Assembly: GCF_020696975.1 (NCBI RefSeq)
Contig: NZ_JAJGBK010000021.1
Coordinates: forward strand, 1 to 64,000
Reading direction: 5' to 3'
Origin: Methanoculleus sp.
GTDB taxonomy: Archaea > Halobacteriota > Methanomicrobia > Methanomicrobiales > Methanoculleaceae
Length of the DNA stretch: 64,000 nt
The first letter of the stretch is position 1. The number at the start of each line of letters is the position of its first letter. Below, piece by piece: positions 34,159 through 43,084 of the stretch. A program made the translations under genes and the position numbers. The notes below the pieces were generated by a model that did not search any database, had not been told where the DNA came from, and worked only from the letters and a program-made list of their open reading frames with translations.

Positions 34159-35017
34159 TGAACCGCCTGCAGAGGTCCTGCACGAACGCTCCCGCTTCTG
34201 CCATCTTTGCATTCTCCCACGGGTCAAGGTCCCACTCCTCGATGCCGATGACGCCCTCGCGGCCGATCCGTGCCGGGACGCCAAGCGAGCAGCCGGAGAG
34301 ACCGTACTCGCCGTCAAGCACGCACGAGCAGGGAAGCACCTCGCGCCGGTCCTCGAGGATTGCACGGATCAGCATGGTGATGTGGTATGCCGGGCCAAAG
34401 ACCGTGCCGCCCTTGCCGCGGATCACCTCCATGCTCGCCCCCCGCATCCGGGAGAGGATTGCTTCCCGCTCGGCGAGCCCGATATTCGCACCGACTTTCG
34501 AGAAGAGCGGCACCTGGTGTTCGCCGTGCTCGCCGAGCACCCAGGCAGGCCCGCAGTTCCCCGCATCCTTAAGGAGACGGGCAAAGCGTGCGCTGTCGAG
34601 CTGGCCGCCGAAGCCGATGCACCGTTGCCGCTCAATGCCCATCATCTTCCAGAGTCCGTAGTTGTTCGCGTCCATGGGGTTCGTGACGGTGATGACAACA
34701 CCGGCAAACCCCCGCAGGAGTTCACTGCAGCGCTTCGCCACCGGGATGTTGGCCTCGAGGAGGTCGGCCCGGGTCTTTATGTCGGGCGTCCTCGGGGTGC
34801 CTGCCGCAAAGACGAAGATGTCGGCCTCCCGCATCGCCGCCGTATCGGTGGAGAACGCAACATCGATACCCGTGTGCTGCAGGTCAAGCACCTGTGCCCG
34901 AAGAATGGGCTCGTAGATGTCGTAGACGATGATCTCATCGGCGAGACCGAGCGCGGCGGAGAGGAACGCTGTCTCGCCCCCTACCTTTCCTACACCTAAG
35001 ATTGCGAGCGAGGTCAT
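34151..35017 (-). CDS. mdh: Malate/lactate dehydrogenase family protein (probable malate dehydrogenase)
   Basis: NAD(P)-dependent 2-hydroxyacid dehydrogenase, 288 residues. Rossmann motif GVGKVGGETAFLSA, acidic DIYE after beta2, substrate arginines in AGTPRTPDIKTRADLLEAN, asparagine in TVTNPMDANNY and catalytic histidine in WVLGEHGEHQVPLFS. Arginine at the 'specificity' loop (PRTPDIKTR) favours malate. It would link oxaloacetate to the incomplete reductive TCA branch. 8-bp direct repeats GACCGATA lie just upstream of the ATG. Overlap with polB is unusual for metabolism and replication genes. Confidence 0.9.
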   Translation of the reverse strand: MTSLAILGVGKVGGETAFLSAALGLADEIIVYDIYEPILRAQVLDLQHTGIDVAFSTDTAAMREADIFVFAAGTPRTPDIKTRADLLEANIPVAKRCSELLRGFAGVVITVTNPMDANNYGLWKMMGIERQRCIGFGGQLDSARFARLLKDAGNCGPAWVLGEHGEHQVPLFSKVGANIGLAEREAILSRMRGASMEVIRGKGGTVFGPAYHITMLIRAILEDRREVLPCSCVLDGEYGLSGCSLGVPARIGREGVIGIEEWDLDPWENAKMAEAGAFVQDLCRRFNG

Positions 35018-35185
35018 AGTATCGGTCCAGATTCTCTATCGGTCAAGATTGTGCGCGCAAAGAAGCCCCGCTTCACGGAGAATAACGATCCGGCAGGGGA
35101 AAGGGACGTCTTACCGCCTTCCGTACCGGAATCCGGGCCCCGGAGAGCGGAGCTCAATCGTCCTTTGCTAGTACACTTGGCGCGA

Positions 35186-35201
35186 GAGTATAATAATACT
35201 C
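35186..35201 (+). promoter_or_regulatory. pyrDK promoter: TATA box inside a palindrome
   Basis: GAGTATAATAATACTC is a perfect 16-base palindrome whose centre is the TATA box of pyrD, about 25 bases from the ATG at 35220. Transcription would start at or next to the ATG, so the message is probably leaderless; indeed there is no ribosome site (CCTTTTTTCA precedes it). A dimeric repressor binding the palindrome would block TBP. The rest of 35018-35185 holds the mdh promoter and no gene. Confidence 0.55.
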
Positions 35202-35219
35202 TACTCCCACCTTTTTTCA

Positions 35220-36107
35220 ATGGTTGCGCTTTATCCAGGCTCCATCGAGGTCGGTGGCATCCGGTTGAAGAACCATCTTCTTCTGGCGGCCGGCATCCTC
35301 GGAACCACCGGGGCGTCGCTCGCCCGCGTCCTCGCGAGCGGTGCAGGTGGTGTGGTCACGAAATCCATCGGCCCGAGCCCCAAGGAGGGACACCCCGGAC
35401 CCTGCCTGATCGTCGTCGACGGCGGCATCATCAACGCGATGGGTCTCCCCAACCCCTCGGCCGCATTCGTGGACGAACTGACCGTCCTCCGGGACGAGCC
35501 GGTGATCGTGAGCATCTTCGGGGGGACGCCGGAAGAGTTCCGGACGGTTGCCGGGTGGTTTGCCGGCACGGCTTCCGGGCTCGAACTGAACCTCTCCTGC
35601 CCCCACGCGGAGGGGTACGGGGCGGCGATCGGGAGCGACCCGGCTCTCGTGGAGGAGTGCACACGGGCGGTGGCCTCTCTCGGGGTTCCGACCTGGGTGA
35701 AACTCACCCCGAACGTCGCCGATATCGGCGAGATCGGGGCAGCCGCAGAACGTGGCGGAGCGGACGCGATCGTTGCGGTGAACACCGTGAAGGCGATGCG
35801 GATATCGACGGCCCTTCGCCGACCGGTGCTTGGAAACCGTTTCGGCGGGCTCTCGGGGAAAGCGATCTTCCCCATCGCTGTCCGGTGCGTCTACGACCTC
35901 TACGAGGCCTGCTCCATCCCGATTATCGGGTGCGGCGGGATCTCCACCGCCGACAACGTCGTCGAGATGATGATGGCGGGTGCGAGCGCCGTGGAGATCG
36001 GGAGCGCGGTCATCGATGGCATCGATATCTTTGCTACGATTGGAAAGGACCTCTACAGCCGCGACGGCATCGACGCACGCGAGATCGTGGGGTGCGCCCA
36101 TGCATGA
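35220..36107 (+). CDS. pyrD: Dihydroorotate dehydrogenase B, catalytic subunit
   Basis: FMN enzyme that oxidises dihydroorotate to orotate, 295 residues. Family features: LAAGILGTTG with the FMN-binding region, KSIGPSPKEGHPGP, INAMGLPNPS, LELNLSCPH with the catalytic cysteine of class 1B in the following NLSCPHAEGYG loop, VKLTPNV, NTVKAMRI, and GCGGISTADNVVEMMMAGASAVEIG at the C-terminus. It overlaps pyrK by eight bases; both make the heterotetramer that passes electrons to NAD. Confidence 0.95.
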   Translation: MVALYPGSIEVGGIRLKNHLLLAAGILGTTGASLARVLASGAGGVVTKSIGPSPKEGHPGPCLIVVDGGIINAMGLPNPSAAFVDELTVLRDEPVIVSIFGGTPEEFRTVAGWFAGTASGLELNLSCPHAEGYGAAIGSDPALVEECTRAVASLGVPTWVKLTPNVADIGEIGAAAERGGADAIVAVNTVKAMRISTALRRPVLGNRFGGLSGKAIFPIAVRCVYDLYEACSIPIIGCGGISTADNVVEMMMAGASAVEIGSAVIDGIDIFATIGKDLYSRDGIDAREIVGCAHA

Positions 36108-36864
36108 GCAGATGCCTCTCGGGGTTACGATAACGAGGATCGTAGAGGAGACGCCGTCGATCAGGACGTTCGTCTTCGACCGCGAGATCGCCGCCCGGCC
36201 GGGGCAGTTCGTGATGGTCTGGGTGCCGGGCGTGGACGAGGTTCCGATGGCCCTCTCCTCCCCGTCCTCGATCACCGTCCAGAAGGTAGGGGACGCGACC
36301 GCCGTCCTCTTTGCGATGGGCGAGGGAGACCGTATCGGGATACGCGGTCCCTACGGCAACGGGTTTGCCGTCTCGGGGCGGACGCTCGCCATCGGCGGCG
36401 GCGTCGGGGCCTCCCCGCTGCTGCCGCTTGTCACGGCCGGGCATGTGGACACCTTCCTTCTCGGCGCACGGACGGCCTCCGAGCTCCTCTTTGCGGACCG
36501 GATACGCGAAGATGCGACGCTGATGGTCGCGACCGACGACGGCACCGCCGGCCACCACGGGTTCGTGACGGAGCTCATCTCACGGGTGGACCTCGCCGAC
36601 TTCGCCCACATATGCGTCTGCGGGCCCGAGATCATGATGAAGGCGGTGCTCGCCGTCCTCGACCGGGAAGGGTGTGCAGAGCGGGGGCAGTTCTCCCTCC
36701 ACCGTTACATGAAGTGCGGGGTTGGTCTCTGCGGTTCATGCTGCACCGACCCGCACGGCCTGCGGGTCTGCAGGGACGGGCCGGTCTTCACCGGCGACGT
36801 CCTGCTCGGAAGCGAGTTCGGGCACCACACACGCGACGCAAGCGGGAGCAGGCACAGGGTCTGA
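36100..36864 (+). CDS. pyrK: Dihydroorotate dehydrogenase B, electron transfer subunit
   Basis: FAD and [2Fe-2S] subunit, 254 residues. N-terminal ferredoxin reductase-like barrel (ARPGQFVMVWVPGVDEVPMAL), the NAD region (LAIGGGVGASPLLPL, HICVCGPEIMM) and the C-terminal cluster cysteines in CGVGLCGSCCTDP and RVC. The ATG at 36100 overlaps pyrD in another frame; the choice is forced by frame. Electrons go FMN to Fe-S to FAD to NAD. Confidence 0.95.
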   Translation: MHEQMPLGVTITRIVEETPSIRTFVFDREIAARPGQFVMVWVPGVDEVPMALSSPSSITVQKVGDATAVLFAMGEGDRIGIRGPYGNGFAVSGRTLAIGGGVGASPLLPLVTAGHVDTFLLGARTASELLFADRIREDATLMVATDDGTAGHHGFVTELISRVDLADFAHICVCGPEIMMKAVLAVLDREGCAERGQFSLHRYMKCGVGLCGSCCTDPHGLRVCRDGPVFTGDVLLGSEFGHHTRDASGSRHRV

Positions 36865-36896
36865 GAACGTCCCGTAAAAAGTCAGAAGAGGGGGAG

Positions 36897-38159
36897 TCAG
36901 GCTAAGAAGTCCTCCTGGGGCTCAAGGAAGAGGGAGATGATGTTCTCCACCCATCCGAGCACCTGCGAGACGATCGGGACCTCCCCATCCGGCACCCGGG
37001 CGTCCGCCTCCACGACACTGCCGGAACTCTCGTTTGCAGCCGTCGGCAGGGGGGTCAGGTCGTCCTCAACCGGAGTCGGGAGTTCAACCCCCCCTCCCAC
37101 TGCCTCTTCCGGCTCCCCGCTCTCGAGCAGGGCCGTATCCCTCGTGAAGAGACGGATGAACCGGTCGCCGTCGCCACCCCCGACAACCAGGAACGTGCCG
37201 TCAGGCGTCACGGCAACAGACTCCGCACGACCATTGAGGGTGATCTTCTGGATCTCGGCTCCCGTACGGTCGAGGACATAGACCGTCCGGCCGGATGCGG
37301 CGAAGACCTCTCGTGCTTCGTTCGTCAGCGCTGTTGAGAGGATGGCATCGCTGGTCGGGTACTTCCAGAGGTGCTCCCCCTGCCCCGTCGAGAGGTAAAC
37401 ACACCGGTCAAGCGATCCGGCTGCCACAAACCTCCCGTCCGGGGTGAGGGCAATCCCCTCCACGCGCTTGCCGGTGCCGTAACTCCATGATTCTCCCTGC
37501 CTGCTGTTGAGATAATAGACCCCCTGGTTGTCACACCCGACCGCAATGACGCGGCCGTTATCCGATATGGCAATACCGTGAGTATCGGTCCCCATATCGT
37601 AATCCCAGAGGGTCTTCTTATTCTTATCAAAGAGATATATCGCGCCGTTATCGCACCCGGCGGCGATATAGGCTCCGTTAGAGGAGAGTGCCACGTCATT
37701 GTAGACGAAGGTCGTCTTCTCGGTCCAGACCAGATCTCCGCTTCTATCAAAGAGGTAGAGTTTGTCCGCAGCGACACCGATCAAAGACCCTTCGGGTGAT
37801 ATCCCGACACCGTTCACCCGCGAACCGACAGGGGTCCTCCAGATAACGGCACCCTCCCGATCCACGAGGTATACCACCCGGCCCGCACCGGCAACGATCG
37901 TTGAACCGTCCTGCGTGATTGCCACAGAACTGACGGCATCGCCGGCCCCGAATTCCCACAAAGGAGCATAGGTCTCCCCCGCAGCGGATGCAAACCCGCA
38001 CAGGGCAGTGATGAGACAGCAGAACAGGAAGAGCGATGCAAAGAGCCGATTGGTCCGGGACCTGCGGGATCCGTACCCGGAGTGCGCGAATACCAGGCTC
38101 GCGGGCTCTGCCCGGCCTCGCATGGTAGAGTGAACTGAAGTTACTTCCCCCGATAACAT
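36897..38159 (-). CDS. Secreted beta-propeller (WD40/PQQ-like) protein
   Basis: 420 residues: a long basic N-region, signal segment LFASLFLFCCLITALCGFASA, then about eight blades of a propeller with the repeated pattern GIAISDNGRVIAVGCDNQGVYYL / DRxGxxxW. A linker rich in P, E and V and a C-terminal amphipathic helix follow. No enzyme motif. A strong TATA box (TATATA, about 38185-38190) sits 25-30 bases ahead of ATG 38159, giving a nearly leaderless message with its own promoter despite the tight packing behind the small ORF. Surface sensor or scaffold, inferred. Confidence 0.85.
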   Translation of the reverse strand: MLSGEVTSVHSTMRGRAEPASLVFAHSGYGSRRSRTNRLFASLFLFCCLITALCGFASAAGETYAPLWEFGAGDAVSSVAITQDGSTIVAGAGRVVYLVDREGAVIWRTPVGSRVNGVGISPEGSLIGVAADKLYLFDRSGDLVWTEKTTFVYNDVALSSNGAYIAAGCDNGAIYLFDKNKKTLWDYDMGTDTHGIAISDNGRVIAVGCDNQGVYYLNSRQGESWSYGTGKRVEGIALTPDGRFVAAGSLDRCVYLSTGQGEHLWKYPTSDAILSTALTNEAREVFAASGRTVYVLDRTGAEIQKITLNGRAESVAVTPDGTFLVVGGGDGDRFIRLFTRDTALLESGEPEEAVGGGVELPTPVEDDLTPLPTAANESSGSVVEADARVPDGEVPIVSQVLGWVENIISLFLEPQEDFLA

Positions 38160-38170
38160 CAGACCCTGAC

Positions 38171-38440
38171 TTATCTGATCGTGTATATATCCCTTACGGG
38201 GAGCCGGGCCGGCCTCACACGCCGGAGGGTCCAGAGCACACGCTCAACTCCCTGTTCGGGATGGCACGGCATCGCCAGGGTTTCAAGCACGTCGCAGAGA
38301 GCGGTTAGGATAGATCCGGTGAAGCCCGGGTTGGCGGTCATGCCCGGGGGGTATACCGGGGTAACAATGAGACAGGGTGAACCGCCGGGAAAGACCCGGA
38401 GTACCGGCCCGCTTATGACGGCCCCTGTTCGGACCTGCAC
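38171..38440 (-). CDS. Possible small protein after mobA
   Basis: An 89-codon frame beginning with GTG inside the last codons of mobA (28-base overlap) and ending 12 bases before the propeller gene. Codon third positions are about three quarters G/C, as expected for a gene here, and the protein is plausible (SILTALCDVLETLAMPCHPE ... VERVLWTLRRVRPARL), but no family is recognised. Its last codons contain the TATA box of the next gene. Likely real but unproven. Confidence 0.45.
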   Translation of the reverse strand: MQVRTGAVISGPVLRVFPGGSPCLIVTPVYPPGMTANPGFTGSILTALCDVLETLAMPCHPEQGVERVLWTLRRVRPARLPVRDIYTIR

Positions 38441-39048
38441 GCATCGTCTCCACCGTGCTCTGCGGACGGGTCGAACAGTTCCAGGTCCTTTAAGTTATTG
38501 ATGTTGGTGAACGTCAGCAAGTCCGGATCGATCTCCCGGATCTTCTCCACGCTCACGTACCGGGCATTCAGGCTCCGCACCATCGAGCGAAGCGAGAGCG
38601 ACTCGTGCTCCTCAAGGTAATCGAGGAGTGCGCTCGTCCGGTAGACCGCGTGGAGCGGTTCAAGCATATCGGCGTTCCAGCTCGGGATGGCAGCATCGTA
38701 GCCCTCCGCGGCCCCAAAGAGCATCCTCACCACCCCGGGGTGGATGCAGGGCATATCGCAGGCGGCAACGAAGATGTACTCGCCGTGCACTGCGAGGGCA
38801 CCCGCATGCAGCCCGCCGATAGGTCCAAGGTCCCTCCTGATATCCGGTATGCACCGGATCTCCCCGAGATGGCCGAACCGTTCACACTGTTCGGGGTCCC
38901 GGGCAACCACCACGATCTCATCCACCACCTCAGAGAGGGTACCGATGAGACGGTCGATGAAGGTCTCGCCCCGGAAGGTGAAGAAGTACTTCTCCCGACC
39001 CCCGGCGCGCCGTGCCGCTCCACCAACAAGGACTATTGCAGACTGCAT
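38413..39048 (-). CDS. mobA: Molybdenum cofactor guanylyltransferase-like protein
   Basis: Nucleotidyltransferase that adds GMP to molybdopterin, giving the dinucleotide cofactor used by (tungsto)molybdo-enzymes such as formylmethanofuran and formate dehydrogenases. 211 residues with the glycine-rich start AIVLVGGAARRAGGREKYFF (the usual R-M-G is R-A-G-G), LGPIGGLHAGAL and the metal-binding ACDMP. The C-terminal third is longer than needed for a minimal domain. It lies 19 bases after panE in the same operon. Confidence 0.85.
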   Translation of the reverse strand: MQSAIVLVGGAARRAGGREKYFFTFRGETFIDRLIGTLSEVVDEIVVVARDPEQCERFGHLGEIRCIPDIRRDLGPIGGLHAGALAVHGEYIFVAACDMPCIHPGVVRMLFGAAEGYDAAIPSWNADMLEPLHAVYRTSALLDYLEEHESLSLRSMVRSLNARYVSVEKIREIDPDLLTFTNINNLKDLELFDPSAEHGGDDACRSEQGPS

Positions 39049-39067
39049 GCTCCTCTCCCCCCGACCG

Positions 39068-39979
39068 TCAGAGCCGCTCCCGGAAGCGGATCAGTTCGGC
39101 GATGCAGGTATTGTAGGGCGCGTCGATGCCGTGTCTCCGGGCGAGCGCCGCCACCGCGCCGTTCAGGAAGTCGATCTCGGTCCTCCGGCCCAGGGTGAGG
39201 TCCTGGAGCATCGACGAATGATGAGCGGCCGTCGGCGGGAGTTGAGTCGTCCGGAGGTGCTCCAGGTACGCTTCCGGCGTCATCCAGGGGAGGGTGACGC
39301 CCTCGGCATCCACCACCCGATAGGCCTCCTCCACAATCGCGGTGACGATCGTCCAGGCGTGCGGATCGGTGAGCGCGCCGTAGGGGACGTTCATGACGGC
39401 TCCGAGCGGGTTCAACGCGCAGTTGTAGAGGGTCTTACTCCAGATATCGGTCCGGATTGCATCGGTCGCCTCCACCCGGATGCCGGCCTTCCGGATGAGG
39501 TCCGCGAGAAGCCCGACCCGGTCGTCCATGCCGGAAGGGAACCGGCCCAGTTTCATCGGGGCCGCCTCGACCGAGACATGGACCGATGCATCGCCCCGCC
39601 ACTCGAACCCGGTGATGATCATGGCGCCGATGATCCGATCGGTGAACCGCCCGATGATCTCCTCGTTGCCGATCCCGTTCTGGAGGCTCACGACCTCGCG
39701 CCCCCTGATGGCGTCGGCGAACTGGCGGCAGACCGCCTCCGTGTCGGTTGACTTTGCGGTGATGATGTAGTAGTCGGCGTCCTGCCACGCATCGGGGAGA
39801 TCCTCGGAGCAGCTGAAACGGTATGTGCCCTCTCCCCAGATTCCAGTCAGCAGGAATCCGCGTTCCCGCACCGCGTCCGCATGCCGCTTCCTGGCGACGG
39901 CGTGGACATCCGCAACGCGGGATAATTTTGCGGCAATGGTCAGGCCGACCGCCCCCGCACCCAGGACTGCGATCTTCAT
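39068..39979 (-). CDS. panE: Ketopantoate reductase family (2-dehydropantoate 2-reductase)
   Basis: NADPH-dependent reduction of ketopantoate to pantoate for coenzyme A. 303 residues from ATG 39979: Rossmann motif KIAVLGAGAVGLTIAAKLS, VSLQNGIGNEEII, then the catalytic lysine region IWSKTLYNCALNPLGAVMNVPYG, RRTEIDFLNGAV near the C-terminus and the family's terminal helix. The open frame continues far upstream without homology and is discarded. Between ogt and mobA, 19 bases from each. Confidence 0.9.
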   Translation of the reverse strand: MKIAVLGAGAVGLTIAAKLSRVADVHAVARKRHADAVRERGFLLTGIWGEGTYRFSCSEDLPDAWQDADYYIITAKSTDTEAVCRQFADAIRGREVVSLQNGIGNEEIIGRFTDRIIGAMIITGFEWRGDASVHVSVEAAPMKLGRFPSGMDDRVGLLADLIRKAGIRVEATDAIRTDIWSKTLYNCALNPLGAVMNVPYGALTDPHAWTIVTAIVEEAYRVVDAEGVTLPWMTPEAYLEHLRTTQLPPTAAHHSSMLQDLTLGRRTEIDFLNGAVAALARRHGIDAPYNTCIAELIRFRERL

Positions 39980-39998
39980 CTCAAGTATATAGGTTGAG

Positions 39999-40469
39999 TT
40001 ACCTGTTAATTCCTCTCTTTTCCGACGCACAGGGGCCGGGTGCACGGCGTTCCATGGCGAGCAGCGCCTCCTTGATCGAGAGATCCGGGGTGAACCCGCC
40101 GATACCGGTCTTCGCGACGACACGGTGGCAGGGCACCACGATCGGGGTCGGATTCCGTGCCATTGCCGATCCGACCACCCGCGGCGCGGTCCCGACGATC
40201 CGGGCGATATCGCCGTAGGTGACGGTCCCGCCGCAGGGGACCGTACGGACGGCGCGGTAGATACGGGCAGATGTGGAGTCTCCCTCGGTTGCGATGCTTC
40301 TGAGGGAAGTGAGGTCTGCCGGCAGCCCGGCACAGTAGCGCCGGATCTCTTCCGGGACCGGCCCCGGAAGTTCAACACGGGCGAACCGGACCCGGTAGAT
40401 GAGGTCGTCCTGCCATGCCACATGGACGTACCAGAGGCCGAACCGGCACGACCCGGTCACGATCGCCAT
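39999..40469 (-). CDS. ogt: Methylated-DNA--protein cysteine methyltransferase
   Basis: Suicide repair enzyme that takes the methyl group from O6-methylguanine onto its own cysteine. 156 residues; active site VPCHRVV at about residue 113, DNA-binding helix VTYGDIARIVGTAPRVVGSAM and arginine finger, and IGGFTPDLSIKEALLAME at the end. The N-terminal domain is short, as in archaeal Ogt. The start overlaps the 3' end of the helicase gene by 13 bases, so the two repair genes are translationally coupled. Confidence 0.95.
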   Translation of the reverse strand: MAIVTGSCRFGLWYVHVAWQDDLIYRVRFARVELPGPVPEEIRRYCAGLPADLTSLRSIATEGDSTSARIYRAVRTVPCGGTVTYGDIARIVGTAPRVVGSAMARNPTPIVVPCHRVVAKTGIGGFTPDLSIKEALLAMERRAPGPCASEKRGINR

Positions 40470-42469
40470 TTACCGGCCTCCTTCTTGAAGAGGTCGATGG
40501 TGCATGCGGTCATCTCCTCCTGCATCCACGGCGGCAGCCCGGCATGGACCCGGGACTCGAGGAACCGCTTATCCCCGACAACAAGCATTCCGCGATCCTC
40601 GGGTGTCCGGAGCACTCTCCCGAGTGCCTGCAGCGCGCGGTTGACCGCCGGGAGGGTGTAGCTGATGAACTCCCCCTCTTCGCCGAACTTCATCCGGAAG
40701 TAGTCAATCACCATCCTGCGGACACGGTTGAAGGGGGCGAGCGGGAGGCCGATGACGAGCGCTCCCGAAAGCATATCACCCCGGTAGTCCAGGCCCTCGC
40801 TCCACTTGCCGCCGCATACCGCAAAGAGGATGCCCGAGCGGCCCGTCCCGGGGAGGGCCATAAACTCCCGAAGCATCCCGGCCGAGGCTGCGGTATCCTT
40901 TGACTCGATGTAGATCTGCTTTCCCCGGATCCGGGGAGCGCAGCGTTCTGCAAACGTGTTCAGGAGGTCGTACGAGGGGAAGTAGATCGCGAGGTTCCCC
41001 GGGAGGCGGGCAAACGTGGTGATGTAGTCCTCGGTCCGCGCGAGGTTCTCTTTGTCCCGGCGCATCGAGTAGGCGGTGGTGATGTCGCTTGTGCAGAAGA
41101 TGCGGCGGTTCTCCGGGGGGAAGGAGTTCGGGAGCGATATCGTTGTGACGGGAAGGTCGCCGAAGTAGTAGCGGCGGTAACTCTCGATGGGAGAGAGCGT
41201 TCCGGATATCAGGACCGTGCAGGCGTGCGCCTGGGCGATATCCTGGAGTTTGGTGCTCGGGTCGATGTTTCGGACCTCAAGCGCCACAGTCCCGTCATCC
41301 TCCTTCCGGTAGACCGTCAGGTACGCCGGGTCGGCCGCCGACCGGAAGATCCGGTAGAAGAACTCGGTCAGCCGCTCGATTGCGCTCTCCCGGAACTCGC
41401 CCGCCTGCATGTTCTTCTCGCGGATCCCCTCGCTGATCTTGAGGAGGTCGTCCACGACCTCCTCCATGCTCCGGTAGAGTGTGCCGGAGAGGATCATCCG
41501 CTGGAAGATCGCGGGGTCGAACCAGTCCTCGATCTCGTGGGAGGCTTTGAGCGCCTCCATGAACCGGGTTATCTGAGGAAGGATCTGGGCGACGGCGTCC
41601 GCCTGGTGCTGGGAGCGCCGCCGACCGGCGAGTTCATGTTCGGCCTGGACGATATCGCGCTCCTCGATCGTCACGCTCTCGATGCTCTGGACGACATCGC
41701 CGCAGTTGTGGGCCTCGTCGATGAGCAGCAGGGTATCGTGCCCCTCAACCCCGAGCGACTGGTAGAGCTGCTCCCGGATGATGTCGTCAAAGAGGTGATA
41801 GAAGTTCACGAGCACCACATCGGCTTCCCGGGCGGCATGCATCATTGTGTCGTAGGGGCAGATGTCGCCGCAGAACCCGGCAAGCTGGTCGGGCCAGATG
41901 AGCTCGGTGCTCACCCGCTCGGCCCGGACGCGCAGGGCCGCCGACGGGATCATCTTCAGCCCGGCATCCTCAGGCTCCACAAAAGATTTGCCGTGGATGA
42001 AGTAGGGGCAGATGAGCGGGTGGTCCGGGTCCATCTTCCGGATCTGCTGCCGGATCTGGCGGTCGTTTGCCGGGACGAGCGATCCCTTCTGCGCCCGCTC
42101 CCGCATCAGCGCCGTCGAGAAGGCCTTGACGCCCTCGCACCGCCGGTAGATATCCCCCTCGCCGCCGAGCGGGCACATGCTGGACTTGCCGATGAGGTAG
42201 GCGAACTTGAGGCCGCCACGCCTCTTCCGGATGAGATCGAGTTCGCGCATGAACGTCGAGAGTTGACTGATAGTCCTGACGGCGACGAGCACTTTGCGTC
42301 CCCGGCTCTCCGCGAGGAGCGCGGAGACCACGCTCGACTTGCCGCTCCCGGTCGGGGCATCAATCATGGCGATGCCGCCGTCGCGCGCGACAGATGCAGC
42401 CGCCTCAAGCATCTCCCGCTGGTTGGGCCGGTACTCCCGGTACGGGAACCAGCCGTCGAGGGTATCCAT
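40457..42469 (-). CDS. XPD/DinG-family Fe-S DNA helicase
   Basis: A 670-residue superfamily 2 helicase. Walker A DAPTGSGKSS, DEAH box LLLIDEAHNCGD, motif III-like VLISGTLSP, and C-terminal motifs FAVCGGKWSEGLDYRGDMLSG and QALGRVLRTPEDRG. Cysteines between motifs I and II (SSMCPLG, YRRCEG, LICPYF, CGDICPYD) fit the 4Fe-4S cluster of XPD. These open damaged or structured DNA 5' to 3'. First gene of the six-gene minus-strand run; its promoter is in 42470-42731. Confidence 0.93.
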   Translation of the reverse strand: MDTLDGWFPYREYRPNQREMLEAAASVARDGGIAMIDAPTGSGKSSVVSALLAESRGRKVLVAVRTISQLSTFMRELDLIRKRRGGLKFAYLIGKSSMCPLGGEGDIYRRCEGVKAFSTALMRERAQKGSLVPANDRQIRQQIRKMDPDHPLICPYFIHGKSFVEPEDAGLKMIPSAALRVRAERVSTELIWPDQLAGFCGDICPYDTMMHAAREADVVLVNFYHLFDDIIREQLYQSLGVEGHDTLLLIDEAHNCGDVVQSIESVTIEERDIVQAEHELAGRRRSQHQADAVAQILPQITRFMEALKASHEIEDWFDPAIFQRMILSGTLYRSMEEVVDDLLKISEGIREKNMQAGEFRESAIERLTEFFYRIFRSAADPAYLTVYRKEDDGTVALEVRNIDPSTKLQDIAQAHACTVLISGTLSPIESYRRYYFGDLPVTTISLPNSFPPENRRIFCTSDITTAYSMRRDKENLARTEDYITTFARLPGNLAIYFPSYDLLNTFAERCAPRIRGKQIYIESKDTAASAGMLREFMALPGTGRSGILFAVCGGKWSEGLDYRGDMLSGALVIGLPLAPFNRVRRMVIDYFRMKFGEEGEFISYTLPAVNRALQALGRVLRTPEDRGMLVVGDKRFLESRVHAGLPPWMQEEMTACTIDLFKKEAGKWRS

Positions 42470-42731
42470 TACATACAGATTCGACGGCTGACGTCAATGT
42501 AGTTTGGGTGCCCGGGGCGAAAGTGAAGGAGGTCGGACCGGTCACCGAATGGCAGGGGAGCGGGGCCCGATATGCCGGGATACCGCTACGAATCGCCATA
42601 GCGAGGATATCACCAGGCCTTGTCGGCAATAAGCGCATTTTGTAGACTCATTCAGCCAATAAACCCCGGAGAGCGGGCCCGGCCGAAAGTATTATAGCGT
42701 CATCGGTACACCTCCCGCCGGAGGAGAACAT

Positions 42732-42986
42732 ATGTCACTCAAGGCTGAGGTCATCGATAAGATAGCGGCCCTCGTCACAGCCGCATTCGGCCTGGTCGCA
42801 GCTCTCGCGTGGAACGGCGCCATCCAGGAACTCTTCACGCTCATCTTCGGAGAGCAGAGCACACTCGTTGCAATGCTGGTGTATGCCATCGTCGTGACGA
42901 TCGTCGCGGTGATCGCGGTTATCCTGATCGGCCGCGCCGCGGCGAAGGCAAAGGGAGAGGATGAGGCGGCGGCAAGAAGAAGGTGA
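42732..42986 (+). CDS. DUF5654 family small membrane protein
   Basis: 84 residues, two hydrophobic helices (IAALVTAAFGLVAALAWNGA and MLVYAIVVTIVAVIAVILIG) joined by a short loop and ending in a charged tail (KAKGEDEAAARRR). This matches the archaeal DUF5654 family, of unknown function. A TATA-like TATTATA at about 42690 and GGAGGAG ribosome site are clear. It is 98 bases before the first corA gene, so co-transcription is possible. The 42470-42685 part shows no gene. Confidence 0.85.
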   Translation: MSLKAEVIDKIAALVTAAFGLVAALAWNGAIQELFTLIFGEQSTLVAMLVYAIVVTIVAVIAVILIGRAAAKAKGEDEAAARRR

Positions 42987-43084
42987 ACCCCGGGCACCCC
43001 TCCATTTTTGGCATACCCTTCTCGACCGGAACCAGCCTGATCTCCGATGAGCCGGCATGATGACCAGCAGCGGGGCGGGGCCGG

